Numbered from the stretch's first letter, positions 45,696 through 55,210 are shown. The stretch: DNA of 64,000 nt from Marinobacter shengliensis (GCF_003007715.1 NZ_PXNO01000027.1:62001-126000), one strand, 5' to 3'. Notes: a model not told the origin generated them from the sequence alone. Numbers and translations: made by a program.

Positions 45696-46619
45696 ATGCC
45701 TTTCCTGTCTCATTCAGACACCACGGGATACTTCATGGATCAGTTCAGGAATATCGGCATTGTCGGGCGCATGGGCAGCGTCAAGGTGGTTGAGTCTCTG
45801 CGGCAGCTCAAGCAGTACCTGACGGCCAACAACTACCACGTCATCATCGAGGAAGATACCTCCACCATGCTTCCGGGCCATGGCCTGCAGGTCGCCAGCA
45901 AAAAACTGCTGGGCGAAATCTGCGACCTGGTCATTGTCGTGGGCGGGGACGGTAGTTTGCTGGGGGCTGCCCGTGAACTGGCCAAATCCAAGATCCCGAT
46001 TCTGGGGGTCAACCGCGGCCGCCTGGGCTTCCTGACGGATATTTCTCCATCTGACCTCGAAGAGCGCCTGGCCCGGGTGCTTGAGGGTGAATATATCGAG
46101 GAATCGCGGTTCCTGTTGGATGGCCATGTGGAACGCAATGGCCAGCCCCTGGGCTACGGTTCTGCCCTGAACGATGTGGTGCTGCACCCCGGTAAGTCTA
46201 CCCGGATGATCGGTTTTGACCTCTACATTGATGGCCACTTTGTTTACAGCCAGCGTTCCGATGGCTTGATTGTTGCCACGCCCACCGGCTCAACCGCCTA
46301 TTCCCTGTCAGCAGGTGGTCCCATCATGCACCCGAAACTGGATGCTGTGGTGCTGGTGCCCATGTTCCCGCATACCCTGAGCAGTCGTCCGATCGTGGTC
46401 GATGGCAAGAGTGAAATCAAACTGGTGATTGGTGAAACCAACGAAACCTACCCGCAAGTCAGCTTTGATGGCCAGATGAACATTGCCTGTGCGCCCGGGG
46501 ATATCATCCGAATTACCAAAAAGCCGTTCAAGATCCGTCTGATCCACCCGACCGATCACAATTTCTATGCCACCTGCCGTGACAAGCTCGGTTGGGCAAG
46601 CGAAATAGCAGCGAGTTGA
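45696..46619 (+). CDS. nadK: NAD kinase
   Basis: NAD kinase makes NADP from NAD and ATP. The 307-aa protein has the GGDG motif (VVVGGDGSLLGAAR) and the second conserved region (ATPTGSTAYSLSAGGPI). I keep the ATG at 45696 since AGGAGG precedes it by 5 bp. An in-frame ATG at 45735 begins MDQFRNIGIVGR, the usual start of family members, and gives 294 aa. The extra 13 residues are then a small extension. The metallophosphatase gene follows 2 bp after its stop. Confidence 0.94.
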   Translation: MPFLSHSDTTGYFMDQFRNIGIVGRMGSVKVVESLRQLKQYLTANNYHVIIEEDTSTMLPGHGLQVASKKLLGEICDLVIVVGGDGSLLGAARELAKSKIPILGVNRGRLGFLTDISPSDLEERLARVLEGEYIEESRFLLDGHVERNGQPLGYGSALNDVVLHPGKSTRMIGFDLYIDGHFVYSQRSDGLIVATPTGSTAYSLSAGGPIMHPKLDAVVLVPMFPHTLSSRPIVVDGKSEIKLVIGETNETYPQVSFDGQMNIACAPGDIIRITKKPFKIRLIHPTDHNFYATCRDKLGWASEIAAS

Positions 46620-46621
46620 TT

Positions 46622-47635
46622 ATGGCGGGACAGACTTCAACCGCGAGCCGCGGTTACGACATTATTGGTGACATTCACGGTTGCGCCCACACCCTGGAGC
46701 GGTTGCTCCAGCAGATGGGGTATCGTAAACAGAACGGCATTTACCAGCATCCCCGGCGCCAGGCCATTTTTATTGGCGACATCATCGATCGGGGCCCAAG
46801 AATCCGTGAGGCCCTGCATCTGGTGCGGGATATGGTGGAGCACGGTGCCGCCCGCATCGTTATGGGCAACCATGAATACAATGCCCTCGGCTACTGCACC
46901 CGGGCGCGGCCGGGCAGTGGCAAGCAATTCCTGCGCGAACACAACCCTCGCCATGACCGCCTGATCAAGGAAACTCTTGAGCAGTTCGATGCGTATCCCC
47001 ATGAGTGGAACGATTTTCTGGAGTGGTTTTACAGTATTCCGCTGTTCATCGAAGAGGAGCACTTCCGGGTGGTGCATGCCTGCTGGGATCAGGATCTGAT
47101 AGACAAGTTCCGGCAGAATCAGGGCGGTGCCTGTATTGATGAAGACTTTCTTCATGCCTCGGCCGCCATCGAATCTTTCGCCGGCCAGGTGATGGACACC
47201 TTGTTGCGTGGCACTGACTTGCGCCTGCCGCCAGGGGTCAAGATTACCGGGCGGGATGGCTATGTTCGGGAATTCTTCCGCACCAAGTTCTGGGCCGACA
47301 ACCCACAAACATACGCCGATGTGGTGTTCCAGCCAGACCCATTACCACCGGAAGTGGCGTCCATGAGATTGCGGGAGGATGAGCGTAAACAACTGATTAC
47401 TTACCCGCTGGATGCGCCGCCGGTCTTCGTCGGGCATTACTGGATGGATGGTGAGCCGGCACCTTTGAAGTCGAATGTGGCCTGTATCGATTACAGCGCC
47501 GTAAAGTACGGCAAGCTGGTGGCCTATCGGCTGGATGATGAAAAGGCACTTTCCCGCGACAAGTTTGTCTGGGTAGAGGTGGATCGTCCCGAGCAGCCGG
47601 ATTATCCCACCAGTGAAGACAGCGTGGCGCGCTAA
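46622..47635 (+). CDS. Metallophosphoesterase (PP2A-like fold)
   Basis: The 337-aa protein has the two-metal phosphatase signature: GDIHGC (near 15-20), DIIDRGP and GNHEYN, followed by a later His pair. This is the calcineurin-like family, such as PrpE/ApaH-like and serine/threonine phosphatases. The ATG 46622 sits 2 bp after the nadK stop. Substrate is not known, though nadK coupling could suggest a nucleotide or protein phosphate. Confidence 0.9.
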   Translation: MAGQTSTASRGYDIIGDIHGCAHTLERLLQQMGYRKQNGIYQHPRRQAIFIGDIIDRGPRIREALHLVRDMVEHGAARIVMGNHEYNALGYCTRARPGSGKQFLREHNPRHDRLIKETLEQFDAYPHEWNDFLEWFYSIPLFIEEEHFRVVHACWDQDLIDKFRQNQGGACIDEDFLHASAAIESFAGQVMDTLLRGTDLRLPPGVKITGRDGYVREFFRTKFWADNPQTYADVVFQPDPLPPEVASMRLREDERKQLITYPLDAPPVFVGHYWMDGEPAPLKSNVACIDYSAVKYGKLVAYRLDDEKALSRDKFVWVEVDRPEQPDYPTSEDSVAR

Positions 47636-47652
47636 GTATCAGCGAGGTTAGT

Positions 47653-48327
47653 TTGGACCAACATACATCATCTCCGATTACCCCCAGCGGGCGCTGGCAG
47701 CCGGCTCCCCGGCATGCACCGTTTGTTGTGAGCGTGATCGGCATCGCCGTTGCCATGGTGTGGCTGACATCCATGGGGCAGAACCCCCTGGCCGCGGCCA
47801 TGATGATCGTCGATCCGAGGCACTATTCCTGGGACCTGTTCAGTTCCCTGGGCGGGAGGTTGGATGCGCTCTCTGCGACAGTGGCAAGCGGGCAGTTGTG
47901 GCGCCTGATTTCGCCGGATTTCCTGCATTTCAGCTGGACCCACATCATTTTCAACTCGGTCATGCTCTGGTTTCTGGGCAGCCAGATTGAATGGATTGAT
48001 GGTCGCGCCCGCCTGGTGGCGCTGTTCCTGGTAACCAGTCTGTCCGCCAATCTGTTGCAGTATCTGGTGTCTGGCCCCCTGTTCGGAGGCTTGTCGGGTG
48101 TCGTTTATGGCATTCTGGGTTACTGTTGGCTGAGCCAGCAACGCCGGCCCAGATTCCAGTTTCCACCTGCGTTGGTCACCTTTGCCCTGGTGTGGATGGT
48201 GATCGGCTTTACGCCTATCCCGGAAATGATTGGCCTGGGCCGGATGGCTAACGAGGCTCACTTGGGAGGCTTTGTGGGTGGTCTGGCGTTGGCAGCGGTG
48301 ATGCCCGCCCGGGGGCGGTTTCGGTGA
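47653..48327 (+). CDS. Rhomboid-family intramembrane serine protease
   Basis: The 224-aa membrane protein has hydrophobic segments throughout, the catalytic Ser in GGLSGVVYG (S148) and the His in NEAHLGG (H203), the rhomboid dyad. The start is a TTG at 47653 with GAGG upstream (6-bp spacing) rather than ATG. It is close to the phosphatase gene (17 bp). Substrates are unknown. A stack of hairpins follows downstream. Confidence 0.9.
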   Translation: MDQHTSSPITPSGRWQPAPRHAPFVVSVIGIAVAMVWLTSMGQNPLAAAMMIVDPRHYSWDLFSSLGGRLDALSATVASGQLWRLISPDFLHFSWTHIIFNSVMLWFLGSQIEWIDGRARLVALFLVTSLSANLLQYLVSGPLFGGLSGVVYGILGYCWLSQQRRPRFQFPPALVTFALVWMVIGFTPIPEMIGLGRMANEAHLGGFVGGLALAAVMPARGRFR

Positions 48328-48333
48328 AGGCAT

Positions 48334-48359
48334 AAAAAAAACCCCACCAAAGGGTGGGG
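48334..48359 (-). terminator. Hairpin with A-run before it (reads as a minus-strand terminator)
   Basis: CCCCACC pairs with GGTGGGG around AAAG (48342-48359). On the minus strand the hairpin is followed by eight T; on the plus strand there is no T-run. It would therefore terminate minus-strand transcription, though the flanking genes are on the plus strand. Confidence 0.65.
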
Positions 48360-48423
48360 CATTAAAAGAGCTTATAGCTCCTGATGAGAGAGACCAAATG
48401 ATACGACCGTCGTCATTTGGTGA

Positions 48424-48442
48424 GATAATGATAATTGTTATC
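48424..48442. promoter_or_regulatory. Fur-like box upstream of the DUF1315 gene
   Basis: GATAATGATAATTGTTATC matches the 19-bp Fur consensus (GATAATGATAATCATTATC) at 17 of 19 positions. The core ATGATAA-TTG-TTATCAT is a perfect 7-bp inverted repeat. It lies 62 bp upstream of the DUF1315 start, a good place for repression. Other Fur-family members cannot be excluded. Confidence 0.75.
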
Positions 48443-48503
48443 ATTTCCATCTGTCAAACGGATTTGCCGATTTTTTTATGAATGATTTTTCAGGAGGTGG
48501 GTA

Positions 48504-48803
48504 ATGACCTACGACGAACTCATTGAACGGCTGGATCCGACTGTATACCGGAACCTCAAGCAATCTATCGAGCTTGGTAAATGGCCTGATGGAAGGGCAA
48601 TGACCCGAGAGCAGCGGGAAATCAGCCTGGAAGCGGTTATCTATTACGAGAACAAACACAATGTGCCCGAAGAGCAGCGGGTGGGCTATCTGGACCGGGG
48701 CGAGAAAGCCGGTACCGCCTGTGATCCGTCCGTGCAGTTTCGTAAAAATCGCCAGAACGGCAACGATGTGGATCCAGACCAGTTCGTCGAGGTCAAGGTT
48801 TGA
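48504..48803 (+). CDS. DUF1315-family protein (YeaC-like)
   Basis: This 99-aa soluble protein of unknown function matches the DUF1315/YeaC pattern: MTYDELIERLDPTVYRNLKQSIELGKWPDG and the later part EQREISLEAVIYYENKHN. AGGAGGTGG is directly upstream of the ATG. The following DUF2797 gene overlaps its stop, so they form an operon, probably under the Fur-like box 62 bp upstream. That would link an otherwise unknown pair to iron or another metal. Confidence 0.88.
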   Translation: MTYDELIERLDPTVYRNLKQSIELGKWPDGRAMTREQREISLEAVIYYENKHNVPEEQRVGYLDRGEKAGTACDPSVQFRKNRQNGNDVDPDQFVEVKV

Positions 48804-49636
48804 GCGAGTCAATTGATGTAACCGGCCGCTTGCGTAAGATGCCGGCGCAAGCCGGCGATCCGGTGGCCTACACCCTGGCCGTGGGTGACACCCGCATTCC
48901 CCTGAACGACCTGATTGGCCAGAAGGTGCGACTGGACTTTGACGGTGTGATTCGCTGCATCCACTGCGACCGCACCACCAAGAAGAGTTTCAACCAGGGC
49001 TACTGTTATCCCTGTTTCCGCAAACTCGCTGCCTGTGACAGTTGCATCATGAGTCCTGAGAAGTGCCATTACCATCTGGGTACTTGCCGGGAGCCCGAGT
49101 GGGGCGAGGCGAATTGCATGGTGGAGCACGTGGTCTACCTGGCCAATTCCAGTGGCTTGAAGGTGGGTATTACCCGGGGCTCGCAAGTGCCGACTCGCTG
49201 GATCGACCAGGGCGCGGTAACAGCCATTCCCATGCTGCGGGCAGCCAGCCGTTACCTGTCCGGTCTGGTGGAAGTGGCGTGCAAGAGCCATGTGGCGGAT
49301 CGGACCAACTGGCGTGCGATGCTCAAGGGCGATGTGCCAGAGCTGGACCTGGTTCAGGAGCGCCGGAAAATGCTGGAGCTTATTGAAGACGAGTTGGCGC
49401 AATTACGGGCGCAACATGGTGAGGACAGTATCCGGGTTGTGGACGAGGCCTCACTTGGGCTCGGTTATCCGGTTCAGGTGTGGCCGTCGAAAGTGAAAAC
49501 CCATAATCTGGATAAAACCCCGGAAGTCGAAGGGCTGCTGGAGGGGATCAAGGGCCAGTACCTGATGCTCAATACCGGTGTGATCAATATTCGAAAATTT
49601 ACCGGCTACGAAGTCCGGTTCCGGGTTCTTGACTGA
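48800..49636 (+). CDS. DUF2797-family protein
   Basis: The 278-aa protein belongs to a family of unknown function. It has a Cys-rich N-terminal third (CIHCDRTTKKSF, CYPC, CDSC, CHYHLGTC), suggesting zinc or iron-sulfur binding. The start is a TTG overlapping the DUF1315 stop codon by one base, with GAGG upstream. It has no membrane segment. Its place behind a Fur-like box with a metal-site-like protein sequence suggests a metal-related job, as inference. Confidence 0.85.
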   Translation: MSESIDVTGRLRKMPAQAGDPVAYTLAVGDTRIPLNDLIGQKVRLDFDGVIRCIHCDRTTKKSFNQGYCYPCFRKLAACDSCIMSPEKCHYHLGTCREPEWGEANCMVEHVVYLANSSGLKVGITRGSQVPTRWIDQGAVTAIPMLRAASRYLSGLVEVACKSHVADRTNWRAMLKGDVPELDLVQERRKMLELIEDELAQLRAQHGEDSIRVVDEASLGLGYPVQVWPSKVKTHNLDKTPEVEGLLEGIKGQYLMLNTGVINIRKFTGYEVRFRVLD

Positions 49637-49666
49637 GCGCGGAAGTTTACCGTCTGGAGAGAGTGA

Positions 49667-52309
49667 ATGCGTACCAATCAGCCACAAACCATCTACCTGA
49701 GCGAGTACCAGGCGCCGGCGTATCTGGTGGACCATGTAAGCCTGAGGTTTGAACTGTTCGAGGACGGCGCGCGGGTGCACAGTACCTTATCCATACGCCG
49801 CAATCCCGCCGCTGCGCAGAGCAGCGCCCCGCTGGAGCTGGATGGCGACGGCCTGACTCTGGAATCTCTGGCCTTGAACGGTCAGCCCCTGGCCAGCGAT
49901 GAATACCAAAATGAGGGCGACAAGCTGGTGGTCCAAGCGGTGCCGGAGGTCTTCGAGCTGACCGTAGTCACCTGGATTGAGCCGCAGAACAACACTCGCC
50001 TGGAAGGGTTGTACAAATCATCGGGCATGTTCTGCACCCAGTGCGAGGCCGAAGGCTTCCGCTGTATCACCTATTACCCGGATCGGCCGGACGTGATGGC
50101 GCGCTTCCAGACCCGCGTTGAAGCCGATAAATCCGCCTACCCGGTATTGCTGTCCAATGGTAATCCTGTTGAGCAAGGTGATCTTGAGAACGGCCGTCAC
50201 TTTGTCACCTGGGAAGACCCATTCCCGAAACCAGCCTACCTGTTTGCGTTGGTGGCGGGAGATCTCGTTGAGAAACGAGACACCTTTACAACCTGTTCCG
50301 GTCGCAACATAGATCTGCGTATCTACGTGGAGGCGCGCAACGCACGCAAGTGCGATTACGCCATGGATGCGCTCAAGCGTTCGATGCGCTGGGATGAGGA
50401 GGTTTACGGCCGTGAGTACGATCTTGATATCTTCATGATCGTAGCGGTGGATGATTTCAATATGGGGGCCATGGAAAACAAGGGCCTGAACATTTTCAAT
50501 TCATCCTGCGTGCTTGCTAGCCAGGACACGGCCACGGATGCCGCTTTCCAGCGCATCGAAGCCATTGTTGCCCATGAGTATTTCCATAACTGGTCCGGCA
50601 ACCGGGTTACCTGCCGTGACTGGTTCCAGCTAAGCCTGAAAGAAGGCTTTACGGTGTTCCGGGATTCCCAGTTCTCGGCGGATATGGGGTCGCCCACCGT
50701 CAAACGGATTGAAGACGCAACCTTGCTGCGCACTGCGCAGTTTGCCGAAGATGCCGGCCCCATGGCGCATCCGGTTCGGCCGGCGTCGTACATGGAAATC
50801 TCCAACTTCTACACCCTGACCATCTATGAAAAGGGCGCAGAAGTGGTGCGGATGATTCACAACCTGCTCGGCGCCGAGCTGTTCAGGAAGGGCAGTGACC
50901 TCTACTTTGACCGCCACGACGGCCAGGCCGTCACTACCGATGACTTTGTTCGGGCAATGGAAGATGCCTCCGGGCGCAACCTGAGCCAGTTCCGTTTGTG
51001 GTACGAGCAGGCGGGCACGCCGGTGTTGGCGGTAGCGGATCATTACGATGAGGCACAAGGTGTGTATCGACTGGATATCCGGCAGTCGATTCCGGATACG
51101 CCCGGGCAGTCCGGGAAAAAGCCGCAGCATATTCCGTTTGCGATCGGCCTGCTTGATTCCGAAGGGCAGCCGTTGCCCCTGAATATGGGCGCGGAGGACA
51201 GCAACGGTCCCGTTGAGCGGGTGCTTGAACTGACTGAGACGCAACACAGCTTTGAGTTCCATGGACTCAAGGAGCGGCCGGTGCCGTCGTTGCTGAGGGA
51301 TTTTTCCGCCCCGGTGAGGGTTCATTACCCCTGGACCCGCGAACAGCTGTTGTTCCTGATGAGTCATGATCCGGATGGCTTTAACCGGTGGGATGCTGGC
51401 CAGAAACTGGCGGTCGATGTTATCCAGTCATTGGTTGACGCGCCTCAGGGCACGGAAATTGAACCACGGCTGGTGGAAGCCTATCGCCTGTTGTTGAACG
51501 ATACCGAGTTGGACCAGGCGCTTGTGGCCAAGATGCTGCTGTTGCCTTCGGAAGCCTATCTGATCGAGCTTTCCGAGCAGGCCGACGTGCCGGCCATTCA
51601 TGACGCCCGGGAGCGGGTTCTGACGCATCTGGCCCAGGCGCTCCGCGATGACCTGCTGGCCTGTTATCAGCGCAACGCTGGTCAGGGCGATTATCAGCTG
51701 ACGCCGGGTGCCATCGCCCGTCGCAGCCTTCGTAATACAGCGTTGGCGTGGCTGCTGCACATTGATGATGAGCAGGGGCGGGCGCTGGCCGTTGAGCAGT
51801 TTGAGCAGGCGGATAACATGACGGACCGGCTCGGCGCCTTGCGTGCCCTGGTGAATTCCGGTTTTGAATCGGATCGGATCAGGGCCCTGGCAGAATTCTT
51901 CGGGCGTTTCCAGGATGACCCGCAGGTGGTTGAACTCTGGTTCTCGGTGCAGGCGTCCAGCGACCGGGCAGGGCAGTTGCCGCAGATCCAGGCGTTGTTG
52001 GAGCATCCGGCCTTCGACTGGAAGAACCCCAACAAGGTGCGTTCTGTGGTCGGGGTGTTTGCTGGCCAGAACCTGGCAGCTTTCCATAAACCGGATGGCA
52101 GTGGTTACCGGTTCCTGGCGGACCAGGTGTGTCGACTGGACGACAGCAACCCGCAGATTGCTGCCCGGTTGGTGTCTCCGCTTACCCGGTGGAAGAAGTT
52201 TTCACCGCAATACAGCAGTCAGATGAAGACCGCCCTTGAGCGGATTCGTGACAAAAACGAGCTTTCACGAGACGTGTACGAGGTGGTTCACAAGAGCCTG
52301 GCGGACTGA
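49667..52309 (+). CDS. pepN: Aminopeptidase N
   Basis: This is an M1 zinc peptidase that removes N-terminal residues. The 880-aa protein has the exopeptidase motif GAMEN (267-271), zinc motif HEYFHNW (H303, H307) with its third ligand Glu near 326, and the C-terminal ARM-type region usual for bacterial PepN. ATG 49667 has GAGAG upstream. It stands 30 bp after DUF2797 and may be partly co-transcribed. Confidence 0.96.
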   Translation: MRTNQPQTIYLSEYQAPAYLVDHVSLRFELFEDGARVHSTLSIRRNPAAAQSSAPLELDGDGLTLESLALNGQPLASDEYQNEGDKLVVQAVPEVFELTVVTWIEPQNNTRLEGLYKSSGMFCTQCEAEGFRCITYYPDRPDVMARFQTRVEADKSAYPVLLSNGNPVEQGDLENGRHFVTWEDPFPKPAYLFALVAGDLVEKRDTFTTCSGRNIDLRIYVEARNARKCDYAMDALKRSMRWDEEVYGREYDLDIFMIVAVDDFNMGAMENKGLNIFNSSCVLASQDTATDAAFQRIEAIVAHEYFHNWSGNRVTCRDWFQLSLKEGFTVFRDSQFSADMGSPTVKRIEDATLLRTAQFAEDAGPMAHPVRPASYMEISNFYTLTIYEKGAEVVRMIHNLLGAELFRKGSDLYFDRHDGQAVTTDDFVRAMEDASGRNLSQFRLWYEQAGTPVLAVADHYDEAQGVYRLDIRQSIPDTPGQSGKKPQHIPFAIGLLDSEGQPLPLNMGAEDSNGPVERVLELTETQHSFEFHGLKERPVPSLLRDFSAPVRVHYPWTREQLLFLMSHDPDGFNRWDAGQKLAVDVIQSLVDAPQGTEIEPRLVEAYRLLLNDTELDQALVAKMLLLPSEAYLIELSEQADVPAIHDARERVLTHLAQALRDDLLACYQRNAGQGDYQLTPGAIARRSLRNTALAWLLHIDDEQGRALAVEQFEQADNMTDRLGALRALVNSGFESDRIRALAEFFGRFQDDPQVVELWFSVQASSDRAGQLPQIQALLEHPAFDWKNPNKVRSVVGVFAGQNLAAFHKPDGSGYRFLADQVCRLDDSNPQIAARLVSPLTRWKKFSPQYSSQMKTALERIRDKNELSRDVYEVVHKSLAD

Positions 52310-52326
52310 CCCAGGCTCGTACCCTG

Positions 52327-52356
52327 GCTGTGATTGTAAAGCCGTCGTCACAGCCA
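52327..52356 (+). terminator. Inverted repeat after pepN
   Basis: GGCTGTGA and TCACAGCC form an 8-bp stem around 14 bp. No T-run follows, so rho-independent termination is uncertain. Confidence 0.4.
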
Positions 52357-52486
52357 GATACAAAATCGCACTTTCGGTCGATAGACAATGTTGCTCAATC
52401 GGCTAATCTGATGGAAAGTCTGCGATTACGTCAGACCATAACAATAAAGCCCTGTAGAGGCTCCCAGACGGATTTAAGGTTGCACA

Positions 52487-53875
52487 ATGAGATACAACAA
52501 GAACGCATTTTTGGGCGGGCTGCTTGCGCTTTCGTTTGCAGCTGCACCGGTTCACGCCGGTGTGTCTGCCGCTGAGGCAAACCGCCTCGGTCAGGACCTG
52601 ACGCCCTTCGGGTCCATCAAGGCTGGCAATGACGCTGGTACCATTCCTGCCTGGACTGGCGGGCTGACAGAGCCCCCGGCTGGTTACGAAGGCAGTGGGC
52701 AGCACCACATCAACCCGTTCCCGGACGATCAGGTGTTGTTCACGATTAACGCCTCCAACATGGAGCAGTACGACGAGTACCTGACCGATGGCGTCAGGGC
52801 CATGCTCCGTACCTACCCAACCACATTCCGTATTCCGGTGTACCAGTCGCGCCGCACCCATGCCGTGCCCGACTGGGTTGCCGAGAATACCCGCAAGAAC
52901 GCAGTCAACGCGGAAATTGTCGGACAGGCCGAGGGCTTGAGCGGAGCGTTTGGCGGTTACCCGTTCCCGATCCTGCACGGTACCGATGAAGAAAAAGCCT
53001 GGCAGGTGGTCTGGAACCATCTGACCCGGTGGCGCGGTATTTCCGTTACCCGTCGTTCCAGTGAAGTGGCGGTTCAGACCAACGGTGATTATGGTCTGGT
53101 GACCTCGCAGCAGGAAGCTTTCTTTAACTTCTACAACCCGGAAGGCGGCGAAGCCGATCTCGATAACATCATTTTCTACTACCTCTCGTTCACCCAGTCT
53201 CCGCCCCGCCTTGCCGGCGGTGCCATTCTGATCCACGAGACACTCAACCAGATTATCAACCCTCGCAACGGTTGGGGTTACAATGCTGGCCAGCGGCGGG
53301 TTCGTCGTGCCCCTAACCTCGGGTACGATTCCCCGATCGCGGCGGCCGATAACCTGCGCACCGCGGATGACACCGATATCTTTAACGGTGCCATGGATCG
53401 CTACAACTGGAACTACGAGGGTATGAGGGAAGTATACATCCCTTATAACAACTACCGGATTGGCGAAAAAGGCACACCGTATTCCGAGATTCTGGGTATT
53501 TCCCATCTGAATCCTGATCTGACCCGCTGGGAGCTGCACCGCGTGCACGTGGTCGAAGCCACCCTCAAGCAGGGCGAGCGGCACATTTACGGTAAGCGTC
53601 GTTTCTATGTGGATGCGGACAGCTGGAATACCGTGCTGCTGGACCAGTACGACGGTCGTGGAGAGCTGTGGCGCGTGACCATGGGTATCCCCAAGAACTA
53701 TTATGAGCTGCCCGGCGTGTGGACAGTGCTGGACGTGTACCACGACCTTCAGGCTCGCCGTTACCACGTGCTGGGTCTGGATACGGAAGAATCCGGTACT
53801 CGGGTGTTTACCGACGATGTACCGAATAAACGTTATTTCTCACCGGCCTCGCTGCGTCGGCGGAGTGTGCGCTAA
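52487..53875 (+). CDS. DUF1329-family exported protein
   Basis: The 462-aa protein has a signal peptide (MRYNKNAFLGG... cleaved after about residue 24, VHA-G) and a DUF1329 beta-rich domain. Members are outer-membrane-associated and often lie in hydrocarbon or lipid export clusters with DUF1302, YCF48 and RND proteins. Here a YCF48 gene and an RND gene follow, but no DUF1302 gene precedes it. Its promoter region has a GTCTG-n9-CAGAC repeat at about 52417-52435. Confidence 0.9.
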   Translation: MRYNKNAFLGGLLALSFAAAPVHAGVSAAEANRLGQDLTPFGSIKAGNDAGTIPAWTGGLTEPPAGYEGSGQHHINPFPDDQVLFTINASNMEQYDEYLTDGVRAMLRTYPTTFRIPVYQSRRTHAVPDWVAENTRKNAVNAEIVGQAEGLSGAFGGYPFPILHGTDEEKAWQVVWNHLTRWRGISVTRRSSEVAVQTNGDYGLVTSQQEAFFNFYNPEGGEADLDNIIFYYLSFTQSPPRLAGGAILIHETLNQIINPRNGWGYNAGQRRVRRAPNLGYDSPIAAADNLRTADDTDIFNGAMDRYNWNYEGMREVYIPYNNYRIGEKGTPYSEILGISHLNPDLTRWELHRVHVVEATLKQGERHIYGKRRFYVDADSWNTVLLDQYDGRGELWRVTMGIPKNYYELPGVWTVLDVYHDLQARRYHVLGLDTEESGTRVFTDDVPNKRYFSPASLRRRSVR

Positions 53876-53926
53876 GGACTCGGCGCACAGTCTGATCCCG
53901 GAGTGGCAGTAGTAGTGCCAGATATA

Positions 53927-53953
53927 CCGGCGGCCTTATGGCTGCCGGTTTGT
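53927..53953 (+). terminator. Hairpin between the DUF1329 and YCF48 genes
   Basis: CCGGCGGCC pairs with GGCTGCCGG (one wobble) around TTAT and is followed by a T-rich stretch TTTGTTTG. It looks like an attenuator that may lower transcription of the two genes downstream. Confidence 0.6.
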
Positions 53954-54015
53954 TTGTGCTTCTGCGAGGCTCAGGGATAACGCAACAAGATACAATCAAC
54001 GTAAAGGCAATTTGA

Positions 54016-55164
54016 ATGGCTAATAGGTTCATATGCGAGACACTGGGGTCTGCCTGTCTGGGGTTCTCCATGGTACTGGCAGCCCCCGCGGCATTTGCGG
54101 TGCCAGATATTCTTGAAACTCCTTCCCGCCCGACACTGCTGGCGCCGGAATCGTTGCTGAATGACGCAACGCGTGCCGGTGAGCGGATTGTTGCCGTTGG
54201 AGAGCGTGGGCACGTGATCTTCTCGGATGATGAGGGGCACACCTGGGTGCAGGGGGCTGTGCCGGTTTCCCTGACACTCAACGCCGTGGACTTCGGCACC
54301 GAACAGCACGGCTGGGCGGTTGGTCATAGCGGCGTGGTGTTGCATTCGTCGGACGGTGGAGAGAACTGGACCTTGCAGCTGGACGGTAATCAGGCTTCAA
54401 CCCTGGCTATTGAAAGCAAGCAGTCTCAAATTGCCGAACTGGAAGAACAGATCGAACAGGCTGAAGACGATGAGAAAACGGATCTGGAGTGGGCGCTTGA
54501 CGACCTGTTCTTTACTCTTGAGAACATGCAGGCAGACCAGGATGTCGGGCCGGTAAACCCGTTTCTGGATGTCTGGTTTGAAGATGACAGCCACGGGTTT
54601 GTGGTAGGTGCTTACGGCATGATCCTGAGAACCCAGGACGGCGGCGAAAACTGGGAAGACTGGGCGCCGAACCTGGATAATCCTCAGAACTTTCACCTCA
54701 ACAGCATCACTCAGGTTACCGGTGGTGCCCTGGTAGCGGTTGGTGAAGCCGGGCAGATCCACGTGTCGGTGGACGGTGGCGATACCTGGGAACGCCGTGA
54801 AAGCCCCTATGAGGGATCTTTGTTTGGGGTTATGGGTACTGGCCAGGTTAACGAAGTGTTGACGTTTGGTCTGCGGGGCAACACCTTCCGCTCGACCGAC
54901 CTTGGCCGCAGCTGGACGGTGGTTCCCAACGAGGGCGGTGCAACCATCAATAACGGTGCAGTTGCGGACGACGGCAGGATTACCCTGGTGGGCAATGGCG
55001 GCGCCGTGCTTATGAGTACCAATGGCGGCGAAAGCTTCCGCGTGTACTTCCGTAATGATCGGGAAGGTGTGATGGCCGTTGTTCCCCTGCAAGGAACCGA
55101 TCTTCTTCTGGTTGGCGAGGGCGGTGTCAAATTCACCGACGCTCGTGGCCGGAATCCGAATTAA
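54016..55164 (+). CDS. YCF48-related beta-propeller protein
   Basis: The 382-aa protein has a signal peptide (cleaved near AAFA-VPD, about residue 28) and repeated propeller blades with Asp-box-like phrases (SSDGGENWT, TQDGGENWE, SVDGGDTWE, STNGGESFR). A short charged helical insert sits in the middle (about 135-175). It is probably periplasmic and likely works with the RND transporter gene that begins 46 bp downstream. Confidence 0.92.
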   Translation: MANRFICETLGSACLGFSMVLAAPAAFAVPDILETPSRPTLLAPESLLNDATRAGERIVAVGERGHVIFSDDEGHTWVQGAVPVSLTLNAVDFGTEQHGWAVGHSGVVLHSSDGGENWTLQLDGNQASTLAIESKQSQIAELEEQIEQAEDDEKTDLEWALDDLFFTLENMQADQDVGPVNPFLDVWFEDDSHGFVVGAYGMILRTQDGGENWEDWAPNLDNPQNFHLNSITQVTGGALVAVGEAGQIHVSVDGGDTWERRESPYEGSLFGVMGTGQVNEVLTFGLRGNTFRSTDLGRSWTVVPNEGGATINNGAVADDGRITLVGNGGAVLMSTNGGESFRVYFRNDREGVMAVVPLQGTDLLLVGEGGVKFTDARGRNPN

Positions 55165-55210
55165 CGCCCTGGTGTGGCATCAACAGATTAATGGATAGAG
55201 GGGCTTTTTA

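Noticed and set aside
52403..53767. 454-aa antisense frame opposite the DUF1329 gene
   Set aside because: Shadow of a gene with a clear signal peptide and family domain.
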